Positions 1 to 9,183 are shown, numbered from the stretch's first letter. The stretch is 64,000 bases of DNA from Cognataquiflexum rubidum (GCF_022538115.1 NZ_JAKZAL010000025.1:1-64000), one strand, 5' to 3'. The notes: a model not told the origin generated them from the sequence alone. Made by a program: numbers and translations.

Positions 1-129
1 TATTTCGGTCAAAAGCTTTTTGACAGACTCATCATTGCTTCAATTTATCCTTACTGGAATGATTGCGGATAATCATATAATTAAATATTTGGATTGAATT
101 ATTTGATTTAAAGAGCTGAATTACAAAAA

Positions 130-150
130 AAACCACCGATCAGGTGGTTT
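130..150 (-). terminator. Rho-independent terminator after the haem-binding gene pair
   Basis: An 8-bp perfect stem (AAACCACC / GGTGGTTT) with a 5-base loop is followed, on the minus strand, by a run of T. It lies about 30 bases past the stop of the minus-strand gene ending at 179. Confidence 0.8.
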
Positions 151-178
151 TATTGTTTTAATCAGAAGATCGTAATTC

Positions 179-655
179 CTATTCCTCTTCATCTTCCTCC
201 TCAGCCACGATATCCATTGTCTCCTCTGCCCAAGTCACGATCTTGGCACGCTGCGCATCGTCAAGCTTGCCCGAAGGATGCATTAAGGTGTAGATATCCA
301 TCGGCATGCGGCCTTCTTTTACCTCAATGGCGATGTCATCCAGGATGCCCAGCTTATCCATCATGTCGTATTCCTGCCAAATGGAGAAGTTGACTTCCTC
401 ACGGGCTTCCCGCACATCCTTGGCCACCAACCAAGAGGAGGGCGCCACATACGAATACCATGGATAAACCGTCTCATTGCTGTGACAGCTGTAACAGGAA
501 GTTTTCAACATAGTGGAGATTTCTTCACTTGCCAAACCTCCGAGCACGATATCGCCGGGATTGTCGGTTTGGACAGCAGGAAGTTCATTGGGAACAAACT
601 GAATCCCAATAAATACTACCCCCAATCCTAGGAGCAGGTATTGCCAAAGTTTCAT
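179..655 (-). CDS. Haem-binding domain protein (CxxCH, Haem_bd type)
   Basis: 158-residue protein with an N-terminal hydrophobic segment (about residues 4-20) that should export or anchor it, and one c-type haem motif CYSCH at residues 54-58. The sequence after it (VYPWYSYVAP) is typical of the small Haem_bd family of Bacteroidota, and GRMPM near residue 117 can supply the distal methionine ligand. The tail is a run of acidic residues. I chose the ATG at 655 because it forms a TAATG overlap with the upstream gene and starts directly at the membrane segment; a start 10 codons earlier would add a charged leader. It is probably a periplasmic electron-transfer or haem-sensing protein made with its neighbour; the redox partner is unknown. 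Confidence 0.85.
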   Translation of the reverse strand: MKLWQYLLLGLGVVFIGIQFVPNELPAVQTDNPGDIVLGGLASEEISTMLKTSCYSCHSNETVYPWYSYVAPSSWLVAKDVREAREEVNFSIWQEYDMMDKLGILDDIAIEVKEGRMPMDIYTLMHPSGKLDDAQRAKIVTWAEETMDIVAEEEDEEE

Positions 656-1047
656 TAGTTGGATTTCTTTTTGCCGGCACTCCATTCCATCAGAGTCGCA
701 AGATCGGACTCAGACAACTTGCCCTCAGGCTTGTTTTCGAGGAACTTCGCAGGAGGCATTTCCCCTTTTGCCAATGTCTCGTTGATCTTTGCCATGGTAG
801 CGAGTTGCTTGGACTTTTTGGTAGCCTCAAAAGCATCCCAATCCAATTTGGCTTTTCCTTTTTCGTTTTTGGATTCAGCATTGTGACAGCCATAGCACTT
901 TTGCTCCACCACAGCCTTCACGTTTGCAGGCATGTCAGGAGCCATGGCATGCAGTTCAATTTCTGATTCGGAGACAGATTTGGAGGTGCCTTGGATAAAT
1001 AGCAGGCCGAGGATGGCCAAAGTCGGGAATAAAAATGTTTTCTTCAT
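655..1047 (-). CDS. Small exported c-type haem-binding protein
   Basis: 130 residues with a signal peptide or anchor (residues 1-20) and a single haem motif CYGCH at residues 51-55. GEMPP at about residues 96-99 is a likely distal methionine ligand. The Lys-rich C-terminal half and the motif order resemble Haem_bd/monohaem cytochrome domains found beside the larger CxxCH protein in Bacteroidota. It is first in a two-gene operon: its TAA shares bases with the ATG of the next gene (TAATG), which suggests coupled translation. Function as a periplasmic electron carrier is inferred from the motif only; nothing in the window shows a dedicated oxidase or dehydrogenase. Confidence 0.83.
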   Translation of the reverse strand: MKKTFLFPTLAILGLLFIQGTSKSVSESEIELHAMAPDMPANVKAVVEQKCYGCHNAESKNEKGKAKLDWDAFEATKKSKQLATMAKINETLAKGEMPPAKFLENKPEGKLSESDLATLMEWSAGKKKSN

Positions 1048-1697
1048 AATGAGAGTTTTATGGTTCTAGCAGGAATTTCAAAATTTTTCCCCAGTCCTGC
1101 AAGAGGAGCTGATAGGTTTAATCCTGTTTTTTTAAAAATGCGCTCATTTTTGGTATAATCGGCTAGAATTCAAGCACATTATGAAAAAAAATGAGGATAG
1201 GACCCTGATTTTCATACTCACCTTGCAGAAGGTTATTTACAGAATCCGACTAAAAACAACCGTATGGAAACAAAAAAAGTAAGGTCAAATCACCCCACTC
1301 TTGGGCGAGGAAAAAGTGGGATGTTGCGGCTGTGTGGTTGCTATTGGCAGGCAATTCCACTGCAACGACTCGGTGGAATTTGCCTACCCTACACCTGGCC
1401 CAAAGCTAAAATGATCCAAAGCGATCATTTCCAAACACTTTGTCCTACCCTTTTATCTTTTGAAATTTGCAATTGGATTCAATCAAAAAACCTCTAATTA
1501 AAAGTTAATTCTTGGCAACTTGAATTACAAATTCATTTTGATAGAAAAGCGTAGTTACAAACTACGCTTAGAGCCTACGCCATTCTACATCTAGATGGGC
1601 CAATATTCAGTAATAATTATAGATTAATTAAGAGTTATGCATTCCTTTCTAACATAACTTAACATGCCTGAAATTTCCCATTCCATTAAATTTGAGG
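1048..1697. other. 650-base intergenic region, no supported gene
   Basis: Divergent spacer between the haem genes and a lipoprotein gene. It holds an imperfect inverted repeat (GGCAGGCAATTCC ... GGAATTTGCCTACC, about 1348-1390) and a perfect 10-bp hairpin, AAGCGTAGTT/AACTACGCTT, at 1547-1569 without a T run. A 77-codon open frame at 1264-1497 has no coding character and is not called. Confidence 0.6.
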
Positions 1698-2846
1698 ATG
1701 AAATATTTTATATGCCTGATTCTTGTTGCAGCATTAATTGGTTGCGGAAAAGATAAAAACACAGATCAATCCATTTCATCAAATTATAAATTTGAAATTA
1801 CAGATTCAATCAGAGTCAATCACCTGGAAGAATTGACATTAATTGATATGGAAGACGGAATGTTCTTGGCAAAAGAAGAGGGGCTTTCAACCTACATTAT
1901 TTTTGACAAATCCGGTACCATCATCTCTCCTATTGAGCTCAAAACAGACGGTCCAAATGCGATAAACATGGTCTATTCAGGAGGGTTTTTTGATGGGAAA
2001 TTTACCATAATGGATTTACATAAGGGATTGATCCAGTTTTCAAATGAAGGAGAGATAATCAAAAATATCCCTATACCAGAGGATTATCTATATATGCATC
2101 CGTACAATAGACCGGCATTTAAATTGGGGAATAAAATAGCATACTACCGTCCTGAGAGAGATCTAAAAGATTGGGAAGACCAAGAGAAATTCTATCGAAA
2201 ATACTACAATGAACCACTGCTCGAAGTTTTTGATCCCATTACAAAAGAAGTAACGCTGAAAATGGAACTTCCTGAAACTTCAATCTACAAAGACGGCGAT
2301 TTTCATTTCTTATATCATCCTAAAATCATAAAAAAAGGAAAACTCTGGTATTTATTCCTGATGGCTGAAATGAAGTTTTATGTCTATGAGGAACAGGACG
2401 AAGAGCTGATTTTTAAAGAAAGTGTCAGTCTGAACGTGAAAGATCAAATCCCTTTTCCACAGGCCAATTTACAAAACACACAAGAATTATTTTCCAAGCT
2501 GGAAATGGTAGTCCCATCCATGATAGAACAACTTTATGTGATCGAAGACAAAATCATTCTTATTTACAAAAAAGGCGCCGGCGAAAATATCGTGAAGAAT
2601 TACGACAGGGAAAACCAAGCTGAGTGGATGGATTTCTTAGGATCCTTACCAGTATATGCGGCAGTTTTTGATTCAGATTACAAATTGCTCCAAGACGATA
2701 TTGAATTGCCATCAGGAACAATCTCAAGCCCTATCGTAAACAAAGAGGGACAAATTTTTGTCCAAAAAAATCAAAGGCTTCTTGGGGAAGAAGATTGGAA
2801 TACATACTATTTGTTAAAGCTAAATGATGGAAACAAAACGGATTGA
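1698..2846 (+). CDS. Lipoprotein, DUF4221-like
   Basis: 382 residues with a signal peptide ending in the lipobox LIGC (Cys16), so it should be a lipid-anchored periplasmic or surface protein. The body is rich in short beta-type segments with phrases such as FDKSGTI and FSNEGEI, as in six-bladed-propeller or DUF4221 lipoproteins of Bacteroidota; a TDGPNAI motif near residue 80 fits DUF4221. A TTG two codons upstream also opens the frame, but the ATG at 1698 gives a normal signal peptide. The gene stands alone between two repeat-bearing spacers. TAAATTTG just before the start resembles a Bacteroidota -7 element but lies too close to the ATG to be sure. The family call is tentative; the function is unknown. 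Confidence 0.7.
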   Translation: MKYFICLILVAALIGCGKDKNTDQSISSNYKFEITDSIRVNHLEELTLIDMEDGMFLAKEEGLSTYIIFDKSGTIISPIELKTDGPNAINMVYSGGFFDGKFTIMDLHKGLIQFSNEGEIIKNIPIPEDYLYMHPYNRPAFKLGNKIAYYRPERDLKDWEDQEKFYRKYYNEPLLEVFDPITKEVTLKMELPETSIYKDGDFHFLYHPKIIKKGKLWYLFLMAEMKFYVYEEQDEELIFKESVSLNVKDQIPFPQANLQNTQELFSKLEMVVPSMIEQLYVIEDKIILIYKKGAGENIVKNYDRENQAEWMDFLGSLPVYAAVFDSDYKLLQDDIELPSGTISSPIVNKEGQIFVQKNQRLLGEEDWNTYYLLKLNDGNKTD

Positions 2847-2950
2847 TTGTTTCAGTTTGGGAAAAAAGTTCAAAAACAAAGGAGAGGGTTGAATTTATTT
2901 GTTCTTTTCTCGATGTGGTTATGATTTTTTTGACCATTTATCCTGGTGTC

Positions 2951-2974
2951 ACTTTTTGTCTTGAAACAAAAAGT
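2951..2974. repeat. Short inverted repeat, dispersed Bacteroidota type
   Basis: Perfect 9-base arms ACTTTTTGT and ACAAAAAGT around a 6-base loop, followed by the usual AACCAAAAAGTTCAAG extension. It is intergenic, with no sign of a coding role. Confidence 0.6.
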
Positions 2975-3301
2975 AACCAAAAAGTTCAAGTCGGCGGAAT
3001 CCTATCCACGCTCATTCCCCCCGCCGGCCCGGTCCGCCGACCTCCTCCCCACAAGTGTTCCAAAAGAGGATCTTCCTGAAGTTTAAGATTACTATCCTAG
3101 GTTTAGTTTACCGGCTGATGCTGCGACTGGGTGGGATTTGTAATTACACCCTTTTATGACTCCATCCACGATAGCCATCGGGATGCAATTGGACTATCCG
3201 ACCAACGGCTCAAACGAAAGATAACAGTGGTTTTCTTCATTTACAAATTCTATTAGCATGATGAATAAATCCGACTTTAAATAATCATAGGCAACAAAAA
3301 A

Positions 3302-3323
3302 AGGTGAGGCCAAAACCTCACCT
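3302..3323 (-). terminator. Rho-independent terminator of the minus-strand isomerase group
   Basis: Perfect 8-bp stem AGGTGAGG/CCTCACCT, loop CCAAAA, then a T run on the minus strand. It sits directly after the gene remnant at 3348-3420, not directly after the intact isomerase gene, which suggests that the remnant once formed the end of this operon. Confidence 0.8.
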
Positions 3324-3347
3324 CTTCACTTTTTTTGACAGTACATT

Positions 3348-3420
3348 CTACTTAAACATATCCGCTTTTCTGTAAGCCGCAATCAATGCTGTTTCCCACT
3401 CTTCTTTTGTGACTATCTTC
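3348..3420 (-). pseudogene. 3' remnant of a second isomerase-like gene
   Basis: Read on the minus strand, this stretch ends in AAYRKADMFK and a TAG stop. The ten residues are identical to the C-terminus of the intact TIM-barrel gene at 3527-4444, and the preceding residues (KEEWETALI) are related to its KEGELALM. Codons and the stop differ (TAG against TAA), so it is an old paralogue and not a recent duplication. No further homology is visible upstream, where a CACAGAG-type repeat begins. It keeps the operon's terminator. Confidence 0.6.
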
Positions 3421-3521
3421 TTTGCGCAAATGGCGTCTTTGCGGGCTTCATTTTTCTTTTTATCTCCATGCCTTGGCTATTTTTTCCTTTCTCTCCGTGC
3501 TCTCAGTGTGCTCTGCGGTGA
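3421..3521. repeat. CACAGAG-family intergenic repeat
   Basis: The segment carries TTTGCGGGCTTC and CTCTCCGTGCTCTCAGTGTGCTCTGCGGTGA-like words. They match the repeat cluster at 9.87-10.28 kb in inverted orientation. It lies between the stop of the intact isomerase gene and the paralogue remnant. Confidence 0.55.
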
Positions 3522-3526
3522 TTTTT

Positions 3527-4444
3527 TTACTTAAACATATCTGCTTTTCTATACGCTGCCATCAGGGCCAACTCCCCTTCTTTTCCGGGAATGGCATTGC
3601 CGTGTTCCATCCCGCAGACGCCTTTGAATCCTTTGGCATCGATGTGCTTGAAGACATTCAGGTAATTGATTTCACCTGTTCCGGGTTCTTTTCTCCCCGG
3701 ATTGTCCCCAATCTGAATATAGGCTATCTCATCCCAACAGGCATCCATCATCGCGATTAGGTTGCCTTCGTTGCGCTGCATGTGGTAGGCATCATAGAGA
3801 ATTTTGCAGGAAGGACTGTCGACCGCCTTGCAGATGGCGTGGGTTTGGTCCGAAAACCTCAGAAATAGCTCCGGAGTATCACTCAATGGCTCCAAAACCA
3901 TCACCAATCCACTTGGTTCCATGACCTCGGCACCACGCTTCAGCGCTTCGATCACATGCGAAGTTTGGATTCCCATCGGCAGTTTTCTCTCAAAAAAGCC
4001 GGGAACAACCGTTGCCCATTTGGCATTGACACGCTTGGAGGCCTCCACAGATTTTTTGCAGGTAGCGACAAAGTTGTCGATAAACTCCTGCTTGCCGGAA
4101 GCGAGGGAAATCTTCCAATTGTCACCTCCGTCTACCACAAAAACCCCCATGCGCATGTTGAGCCTTTCGAGGGTTTTGCCGATGAGATTTTGGTCTTCAA
4201 CAGGACGTCCAAGCAGTCCATTGTCCTCCAAAGACCTGAATCCCTGATCAGCCATGAATTCCAGTTGGGAAACAAGTCCGTCTCCGGCGTGGGCTTTAAA
4301 CATCCCAAAGTGGGGAGCATAATCCAGGTTAAATGGCTTTCCGGCTGCATTGCTTTTTGCAAAGGAGGAAAGGCTAGTACCACCGGCGAGAGCAGCTACT
4401 GCAGATCCCAAACTTATATTTCTAACAAAATTTCTCCTTTTCAT
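3527..4444 (-). CDS. Exported sugar phosphate isomerase/epimerase-like TIM-barrel protein (hydroxypyruvate isomerase family)
   Basis: 305 residues. The N-terminus MKRRNFVRN followed by a hydrophobic stretch is a Tat-type signal. The rest matches AP-endonuclease-2-like TIM barrels such as hydroxypyruvate isomerase: probable metal and substrate residues are E185 (VLEP), D218 and H221 (YDAYHMQ), Q244 (IQIGDNPGR) and E280 (GMEHG). The tandem IQIGDNPGRKEPGTGEI stretch is characteristic of the Hyi family. The ATG lies one base after the stop of the Gfo/Idh/MocA gene, so the two are co-transcribed and probably act on the same sugar or polyol in the periplasm. The true substrate cannot be read from sequence; reversible isomerisation of a ketose or hydroxypyruvate is the family role. 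Confidence 0.87.
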   Translation of the reverse strand: MKRRNFVRNISLGSAVAALAGGTSLSSFAKSNAAGKPFNLDYAPHFGMFKAHAGDGLVSQLEFMADQGFRSLEDNGLLGRPVEDQNLIGKTLERLNMRMGVFVVDGGDNWKISLASGKQEFIDNFVATCKKSVEASKRVNAKWATVVPGFFERKLPMGIQTSHVIEALKRGAEVMEPSGLVMVLEPLSDTPELFLRFSDQTHAICKAVDSPSCKILYDAYHMQRNEGNLIAMMDACWDEIAYIQIGDNPGRKEPGTGEINYLNVFKHIDAKGFKGVCGMEHGNAIPGKEGELALMAAYRKADMFK

Positions 4445-4445
4445 A

Positions 4446-5759
4446 TCAGATTACTTTTGTTTTGCCCGGTATCGCAAAAGGGTAATAGCCATCTGCATTT
4501 GGCAGGACTTTCGGCATGGCATCCCAAGCCAAAGTATTTGGCATTAAATTGATCTCAGAATTGAGGGCTTCATCCCAAGTGACTACCTTGCCAGAATAGG
4601 TTGCATTTCGGCCAAGAATAGCTGTCATGGTACTTTTTGCCGCATTTTCTGCATCGGCATATTTGTATTCTCCCTTCACAATGGCAGCGAAAAGTTCATC
4701 ATGCTCCACCTGATATGGATTTGGATTATTCTCCCGATTGTGGGAGTAAATAGAATTTCCTTTGTAATCAGAAATTTCTCCATGATTTCCTGCGCTCATA
4801 TATACTTTACCTTTAGTGCCTTGGAAAGACTCGTCAACCCTATTGGCTGCTCCCGGGAAGTGGCGGCATTCGCTGAAGATTACTGATCCATCAGGATAAG
4901 TAAAGGTGATACTGTGGTGGTCAAAAATTTCGCCGTGCTCTTTCCCTGTTCGGACCTGACGGCCACCGGTGCCATAAGCCTGTACAGGGTAGCTGTTTTT
5001 CACCCAATTGGCCACATCGAGATTGTGGACATGCTGCTCATTGATATGGTCACCGCAAAGCCAATTGAAATAATACCAATTCCTCATCTGGTATTCCATC
5101 TCGGTTTGACTAGCTTCGCGTGGATTGACCCATACACCACCGTCATTCCAATATACCTGCCCACCGACAATTTCACCGATGGCACCGTCATGAAGACGCT
5201 TGATGGTTTCTCTGTAATTGTCCTGATAATGTCTTTGAAGACCAACCACCACATTGAGTTTTTTCTTTTTCGCTTCTTCTGCTGCTGCCAACACTTTTCG
5301 GATACCGGCTGCATCAACTGCTACTGGCTTTTCCATAAAAACCTGCTTGCCTTGCCTTACCGCTTCCTCAAAATGGTCCGGTCTGAATCCTGGAGGCGAT
5401 GCCAAAATCACCACATCAGCCAATTTGATGGCTTCTTTGTAACCTTCAAAGCCCACAAACTTCCTGTCTTCAGGAACATCGACTTTGTCTTTTCCATATT
5501 TCTCAAAAATGGGGGTATAGCTTTTGTCTATCCTGTCTCTGAAAGCATCTGCCATCGCGACGAGTTTGATATTGTGCCCGGTGTCAAAGGCCTGGAAAAC
5601 GGCACCCGTTCCCCTGCCTCCACAGCCGATGACGGCAAGTTTGATTTGATCAGTTCCTGAGGCATAAGCCCCCGGCATGCCAAAAGGCTGAAGTATTATT
5701 CCTCCGGCAAGGATTGCGGAAGTTTTGATAAAGTCCCTGCGTTGATTTTGGTTATTCAT
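4446..5759 (-). CDS. Gfo/Idh/MocA-family NAD(P)-dependent oxidoreductase, Tat-exported
   Basis: 437 residues. A twin-arginine signal (QRRDFIKTSA, residues 6-15) precedes the Rossmann motif AVIGCGGRGTG (residues 42-52). The catalytic-type EKP motif is at residues 142-144 (VFMEKPVAV), followed by the usual C-terminal alpha/beta domain. This exported subclass is common in Bacteroidota and Planctomycetes next to sugar isomerase-like proteins. Spacing to the next gene is one base and to the upstream formylglycine-enzyme-like gene 27 bases, so these three probably form one operon for modifying sugars outside the cytoplasm. Cofactor is presumably bound before Tat export as a folded protein. The substrate is unknown. 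Confidence 0.9.
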   Translation of the reverse strand: MNNQNQRRDFIKTSAILAGGIILQPFGMPGAYASGTDQIKLAVIGCGGRGTGAVFQAFDTGHNIKLVAMADAFRDRIDKSYTPIFEKYGKDKVDVPEDRKFVGFEGYKEAIKLADVVILASPPGFRPDHFEEAVRQGKQVFMEKPVAVDAAGIRKVLAAAEEAKKKKLNVVVGLQRHYQDNYRETIKRLHDGAIGEIVGGQVYWNDGGVWVNPREASQTEMEYQMRNWYYFNWLCGDHINEQHVHNLDVANWVKNSYPVQAYGTGGRQVRTGKEHGEIFDHHSITFTYPDGSVIFSECRHFPGAANRVDESFQGTKGKVYMSAGNHGEISDYKGNSIYSHNRENNPNPYQVEHDELFAAIVKGEYKYADAENAAKSTMTAILGRNATYSGKVVTWDEALNSEINLMPNTLAWDAMPKVLPNADGYYPFAIPGKTKVI

Positions 5760-5786
5760 GAGTGTATTGTTTTATGGTTATTTGCT

Positions 5787-6779
5787 TTAATAATCTGTTA
5801 TCGGAGCCCTGTCATAATAGGCCATGATCTCTGCCTGACTTGGCGGGTTGAGGGGTCTAACCACCCTCAAACCAAGAAAAGGAGCTTCAGGAAACCACCA
5901 TTGGCTTTTGGGAATCTGTGGATCTATCCTCTTCCATTCTGCCTTTGATGCTGTTCTTTTGGCTGTGCGCAGGTCTGGTCCAGGACTGTTGTAATGTCCA
6001 CCCCGAATAGCTCCAGGATATAGTTTTTTGATTTCAATGGTAGGATCTTTCACTTGCTTATCCTTCCTGCTCTGGTAGGTATCCGCTGCATATTGGTCTG
6101 AAGTCCATTCCATTACATTGCCGAGTATATCGTACAATCCCCATGGATTTGGCTTTTTCTGCCCAATATTGTGGGTTATGTTTCCACTGTTGGCAGCGTA
6201 CCAAGCGTATTGATCCAGGAGTTTTTCATCCTCTCCAAAAAAATACATGCTTTTTGAACCTGCCCTTGCGGCATATTCCCATTCAGCCTCAGTAGGCAAT
6301 CTATAGAAAATCCCTGTTTTGAGATAAAGCCACTTACAGAACTGAATCGCACCATAATTGGTCATGCCGATGGCCGGTTTGCCTTCTTTGCCCATGCCTG
6401 CCGTCATATCCAAGTATGGAATGCTTGGCCGGCTGAGACCGTCTACCTGTGCAGGAAGTTCTTTTTCCGCAATGGCGATCTCATAATTTTTATCCAAAAA
6501 GAGTTCGAATATGTCCCAGGTAATCTCATGCGTTCCCATCCAAAAGGGAGAAATCTCTACCTCATGGACCGGACTTTCATCCGGCAAGGTTCCTTCGCTT
6601 CCCATCATGAATTTGCCTCCTTGGATCGGGACCATTCCGAAACTTTGACCCGAATCAGGAATTTTTTGGGAATAGGGAGTAAAAGCTTCTTGCTCGAATG
6701 ACTTCCATGAGGCAATTGTCACCAATACGGCGGAAACGAACATTACCAGGAAGCCACTTCTTTTCAAAATATGATTCAT
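5787..6779 (-). CDS. Formylglycine-generating-enzyme (SUMF1)-like domain protein
   Basis: 330 residues with an N-terminal membrane or signal segment (about residues 8-25). The FGE-sulfatase fold is marked by GGKFMMGSEG near residue 55, WMGTHEITWDIF, WEYAARAG, GNVMEWTSDQY and GLRVVR near the end. I do not see the C-terminal Cys pair used by true sulfatase-activating enzymes, and no sulfatase gene is nearby, so a non-enzymatic or other role (as in the EgtB/PvdO/GldJ branches) is as likely. It heads the group with the Gfo/Idh/MocA and isomerase genes (27-base gap) and follows the S9 peptidase gene by 76 bases. Confidence 0.82.
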   Translation of the reverse strand: MNHILKRSGFLVMFVSAVLVTIASWKSFEQEAFTPYSQKIPDSGQSFGMVPIQGGKFMMGSEGTLPDESPVHEVEISPFWMGTHEITWDIFELFLDKNYEIAIAEKELPAQVDGLSRPSIPYLDMTAGMGKEGKPAIGMTNYGAIQFCKWLYLKTGIFYRLPTEAEWEYAARAGSKSMYFFGEDEKLLDQYAWYAANSGNITHNIGQKKPNPWGLYDILGNVMEWTSDQYAADTYQSRKDKQVKDPTIEIKKLYPGAIRGGHYNSPGPDLRTAKRTASKAEWKRIDPQIPKSQWWFPEAPFLGLRVVRPLNPPSQAEIMAYYDRAPITDY

Positions 6780-6855
6780 ATCATCGGTTAATTTGAGATT
6801 GTTAAGCTAATTATGGGATTCAAAAGAAATTGATGGATTGGTTTTTTGTCTTAGG

Positions 6856-8922
6856 TCATTTGCTTTCTCCTGTCGGTAATTCGACTTCTTCACCCCAAAC
6901 ATATTTTGCAAACCATTGCCAGTTGTGCCAGGTGGCGGCCAATCTTTCCTTGGGTTTGGTGATGCCATGTCCAAAACCTTTGTACACCACCAATTCTGCA
7001 GGCACATTTTGATCCCTTAATCCCTGAAGTAATTCATAGGCATTTGGAATAGGAACCCTTTGGTCAAATTCTCCATGTTGGATCAATGTAGGGGTTTTTG
7101 CTTTTTTGATGTTGGTCATGGGGGAAGTTTTGCGGTAAATTTCCTCATTGTCCCAAGGATTGGCTTTCAAGTATTGGATAGTAAATGGATGGATATCCGT
7201 GTTGACATAGTAGGTCATCCAATTGGAAATCCCGGCACCGACACTTACTGCTTTGAACCTGTTAGTATTGGTAGTCAAAAATGCTGAAATATACCCTCCC
7301 TGACTCCATCCCATGACAGCCATTCTAGTCGTGTCGATCAGGTTGCTTGCGCTGAGATTATCCACACCACTCAATACATCCCAAGCATCTCCCACGCCGA
7401 GATTTTCAACATTGAGCGATCGGAAAGCTTCTCCGTAACCTGCCGACCCACGGTAATTGGGTTGAAGGACAAGGCAGCCTTTATTCAGCCATTGCACAAT
7501 CGGATAGACATATCCCGGAACGGGAGATGGCGTATCAATCCCCGTTGGACCGCCATGAATCACCACCATCAAAGGATATTTTTTGGTGGGATCGTAGTCC
7601 ACAGGTTTGTGCAGGACACCTTCTATCAGGGCTCCGTCTTTGCTTCTCCAGACCACCACTTCACTTTGGGACACCTTCCAATTTTCAATCTGCTTTGTCA
7701 GGTTGGTGACTTTTTTTGCAGCAGGTTTTTGGATGTTGCTTACCCAGATTTCATTGAGTTGGTTTCCGTTGCGGGCATTGACGACTAATTTTTCTCCTGA
7801 TTGGGAAAAAGAAACCCCTGTCACCATTTCCGGAAATCCTTTCAAGATCGTGAAGGAACCGTCTTTGGGTTCGATCCTGTAAATGTGTCTTTGGGTTTTT
7901 TGCCAAAATAGTCCATAGATTCCTTTGGGATTCCAAGTCAATCCAGATGGATTTTCATCAAGTTTGGCTGCAATTTGCTTACTGCTTTTGGATCCCACAT
8001 CAATGACAAAAATTTTCGAATTGGAATAAAAATTAGAAACAGTATCAGCCACATGGCTTGTGTACAGCAACTGTTTGGAATCCGGAGACCAATCTTCCAA
8101 TCTGTCCGAACTTGGGTTACTGACCAAAAGCTGGGTTTCCATTTTATCTAGATCCAATACGGATATGTCGGATTTGGAACTTGAATTGATCAGGGGATTT
8201 GGCTGATGGGTATATGCTATCTTTTTCCCGTCAGGCGAAATTTTGAAGACATTGACATTGAAATCTCCTTCAGTCAGTCTTTTTGGCTTGGCTCTCGTGA
8301 TGCAGCCGCTTACAGTTTTGAGGGAATCGGCCGTTTCATAGCAAGGTAACTCAGATGGATTGGGCTGGTTTGGATCAAAAGCGATTTCCCATAAATGCGT
8401 CAAGGAATAATCTTTGTCATCCATAAAGAAACCACCGTACCTGCTTTCGATTTTCTTTTTAGAGGGATCATCCTTTTCCCTTTTTGCAAAAATTATCCTT
8501 TTTCCATCCGGATGCCATTGAAATGCACTTACCCCATCCTCTTCTTCGGTTAGTGGTATTGATTCCCCACCATTCAGGCGCATAGCATAGACTTGGGTCT
8601 TATTGCCTTTATCCGCCAAAAATGCGAGCCACTTGCCATCGGGTGAAAATGTCGGTGCAAAACTGCTGTTGCCGGGATTGTTGGTAACCTGAAAAGGTTC
8701 GCTTCCATTTTTGACCATCCATATCTCTGTGTCAAACCTATTGTCCTTCCAGTCAGAAGTCTGTTGGGTAAAGGCCACCAATTCCCCGCTCGGAGACATC
8801 ACCACCGCACCTACGCTTCTGAGAGAGATTACTTCTTCAAAAGTCGGGTCCTTTTTCTCAGCTTGGGCCAAAACCTGAACATTGAAAGCAAGAACAAAAG
8901 CAGCCAAAAGGAAATATTTCAT
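6856..8922 (-). CDS. Exported S9-family serine peptidase (prolyl oligopeptidase / acylaminoacyl peptidase type)
   Basis: 688 residues from the ATG at 8922, which starts a clean signal peptide (MKYFLLAAFVLAF...VLAQ); an upstream TTG-type start would add 15 residues ahead of it and is rejected. Residues about 30-420 are WD40/TolB-like propeller repeats (LVAFTQQ, SFAPTFSPDGKWLAFLAD, AYTHQPN). The alpha/beta-hydrolase domain follows, with nucleophile S540 in GWSQGG, D620 in GEFDQRVP and H652 in GFGHG; this spacing is normal for the family. It should cleave short peptides in the periplasm for nutrition. It is upstream of the FGE-like gene on the same strand but may have its own transcript. Confidence 0.93.
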   Translation of the reverse strand: MKYFLLAAFVLAFNVQVLAQAEKKDPTFEEVISLRSVGAVVMSPSGELVAFTQQTSDWKDNRFDTEIWMVKNGSEPFQVTNNPGNSSFAPTFSPDGKWLAFLADKGNKTQVYAMRLNGGESIPLTEEEDGVSAFQWHPDGKRIIFAKREKDDPSKKKIESRYGGFFMDDKDYSLTHLWEIAFDPNQPNPSELPCYETADSLKTVSGCITRAKPKRLTEGDFNVNVFKISPDGKKIAYTHQPNPLINSSSKSDISVLDLDKMETQLLVSNPSSDRLEDWSPDSKQLLYTSHVADTVSNFYSNSKIFVIDVGSKSSKQIAAKLDENPSGLTWNPKGIYGLFWQKTQRHIYRIEPKDGSFTILKGFPEMVTGVSFSQSGEKLVVNARNGNQLNEIWVSNIQKPAAKKVTNLTKQIENWKVSQSEVVVWRSKDGALIEGVLHKPVDYDPTKKYPLMVVIHGGPTGIDTPSPVPGYVYPIVQWLNKGCLVLQPNYRGSAGYGEAFRSLNVENLGVGDAWDVLSGVDNLSASNLIDTTRMAVMGWSQGGYISAFLTTNTNRFKAVSVGAGISNWMTYYVNTDIHPFTIQYLKANPWDNEEIYRKTSPMTNIKKAKTPTLIQHGEFDQRVPIPNAYELLQGLRDQNVPAELVVYKGFGHGITKPKERLAATWHNWQWFAKYVWGEEVELPTGESK

Positions 8923-9140
8923 ATAATTCGTGTGGTTAAGGATCCGAAAAGGTTGAAAGAATTTCAATTTAACATTTGGAACCAGAATTTCATACCAAAT
9001 TTTGATTGCCGATTTTTTAACATCCCAATAAATCTAGATTGATATTTTTCCATATCATTAACATTTATGGTATTTTATTAAATATAATGTATATTTTTAG
9101 CTATTTTATTGAATTAATTTTAATGTAATGGATGTTTTAC

Positions 9141-9148
9141 TAACTTTG
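9141..9148 (+). promoter_or_regulatory. Probable -7 element for the tRNA-like genes
   Basis: TAACTTTG matches the Bacteroidota TAnnTTTG element and lies 35 bases before the first tRNA-like RNA. A TTG at the ideal distance upstream is not present, so the call is moderate. Confidence 0.4.
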
Positions 9149-9183
9149 ATTCATCAAGAAAGACAAATGGTCTTCTTACACAT

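Larger units (their letters stand above)
2847..3347. other. 500-base intergenic region with dispersed repeats
   Basis: No gene seen. It contains a 9-bp inverted repeat ACTTTTTGT/ACAAAAAGT (2951-2974) followed by AACCAAAAAGTTCAAG, an intergenic repeat type that I recognise from Bacteroidota genomes. A GC-rich patch (about 3020-3045) and a terminator at 3302-3323 follow. Confidence 0.55.

Noticed and set aside
1264-1497. 77-codon open frame between the haem genes and the lipoprotein gene
   Set aside because: Overlaps an imperfect inverted repeat, has no domain or signal and an atypical composition (many Cys/Pro/Trp).
5787-6779. True sulfatase-activating formylglycine enzyme
   Set aside because: The catalytic Cys pair is not visible and no sulfatase gene is nearby; only the fold is supported.
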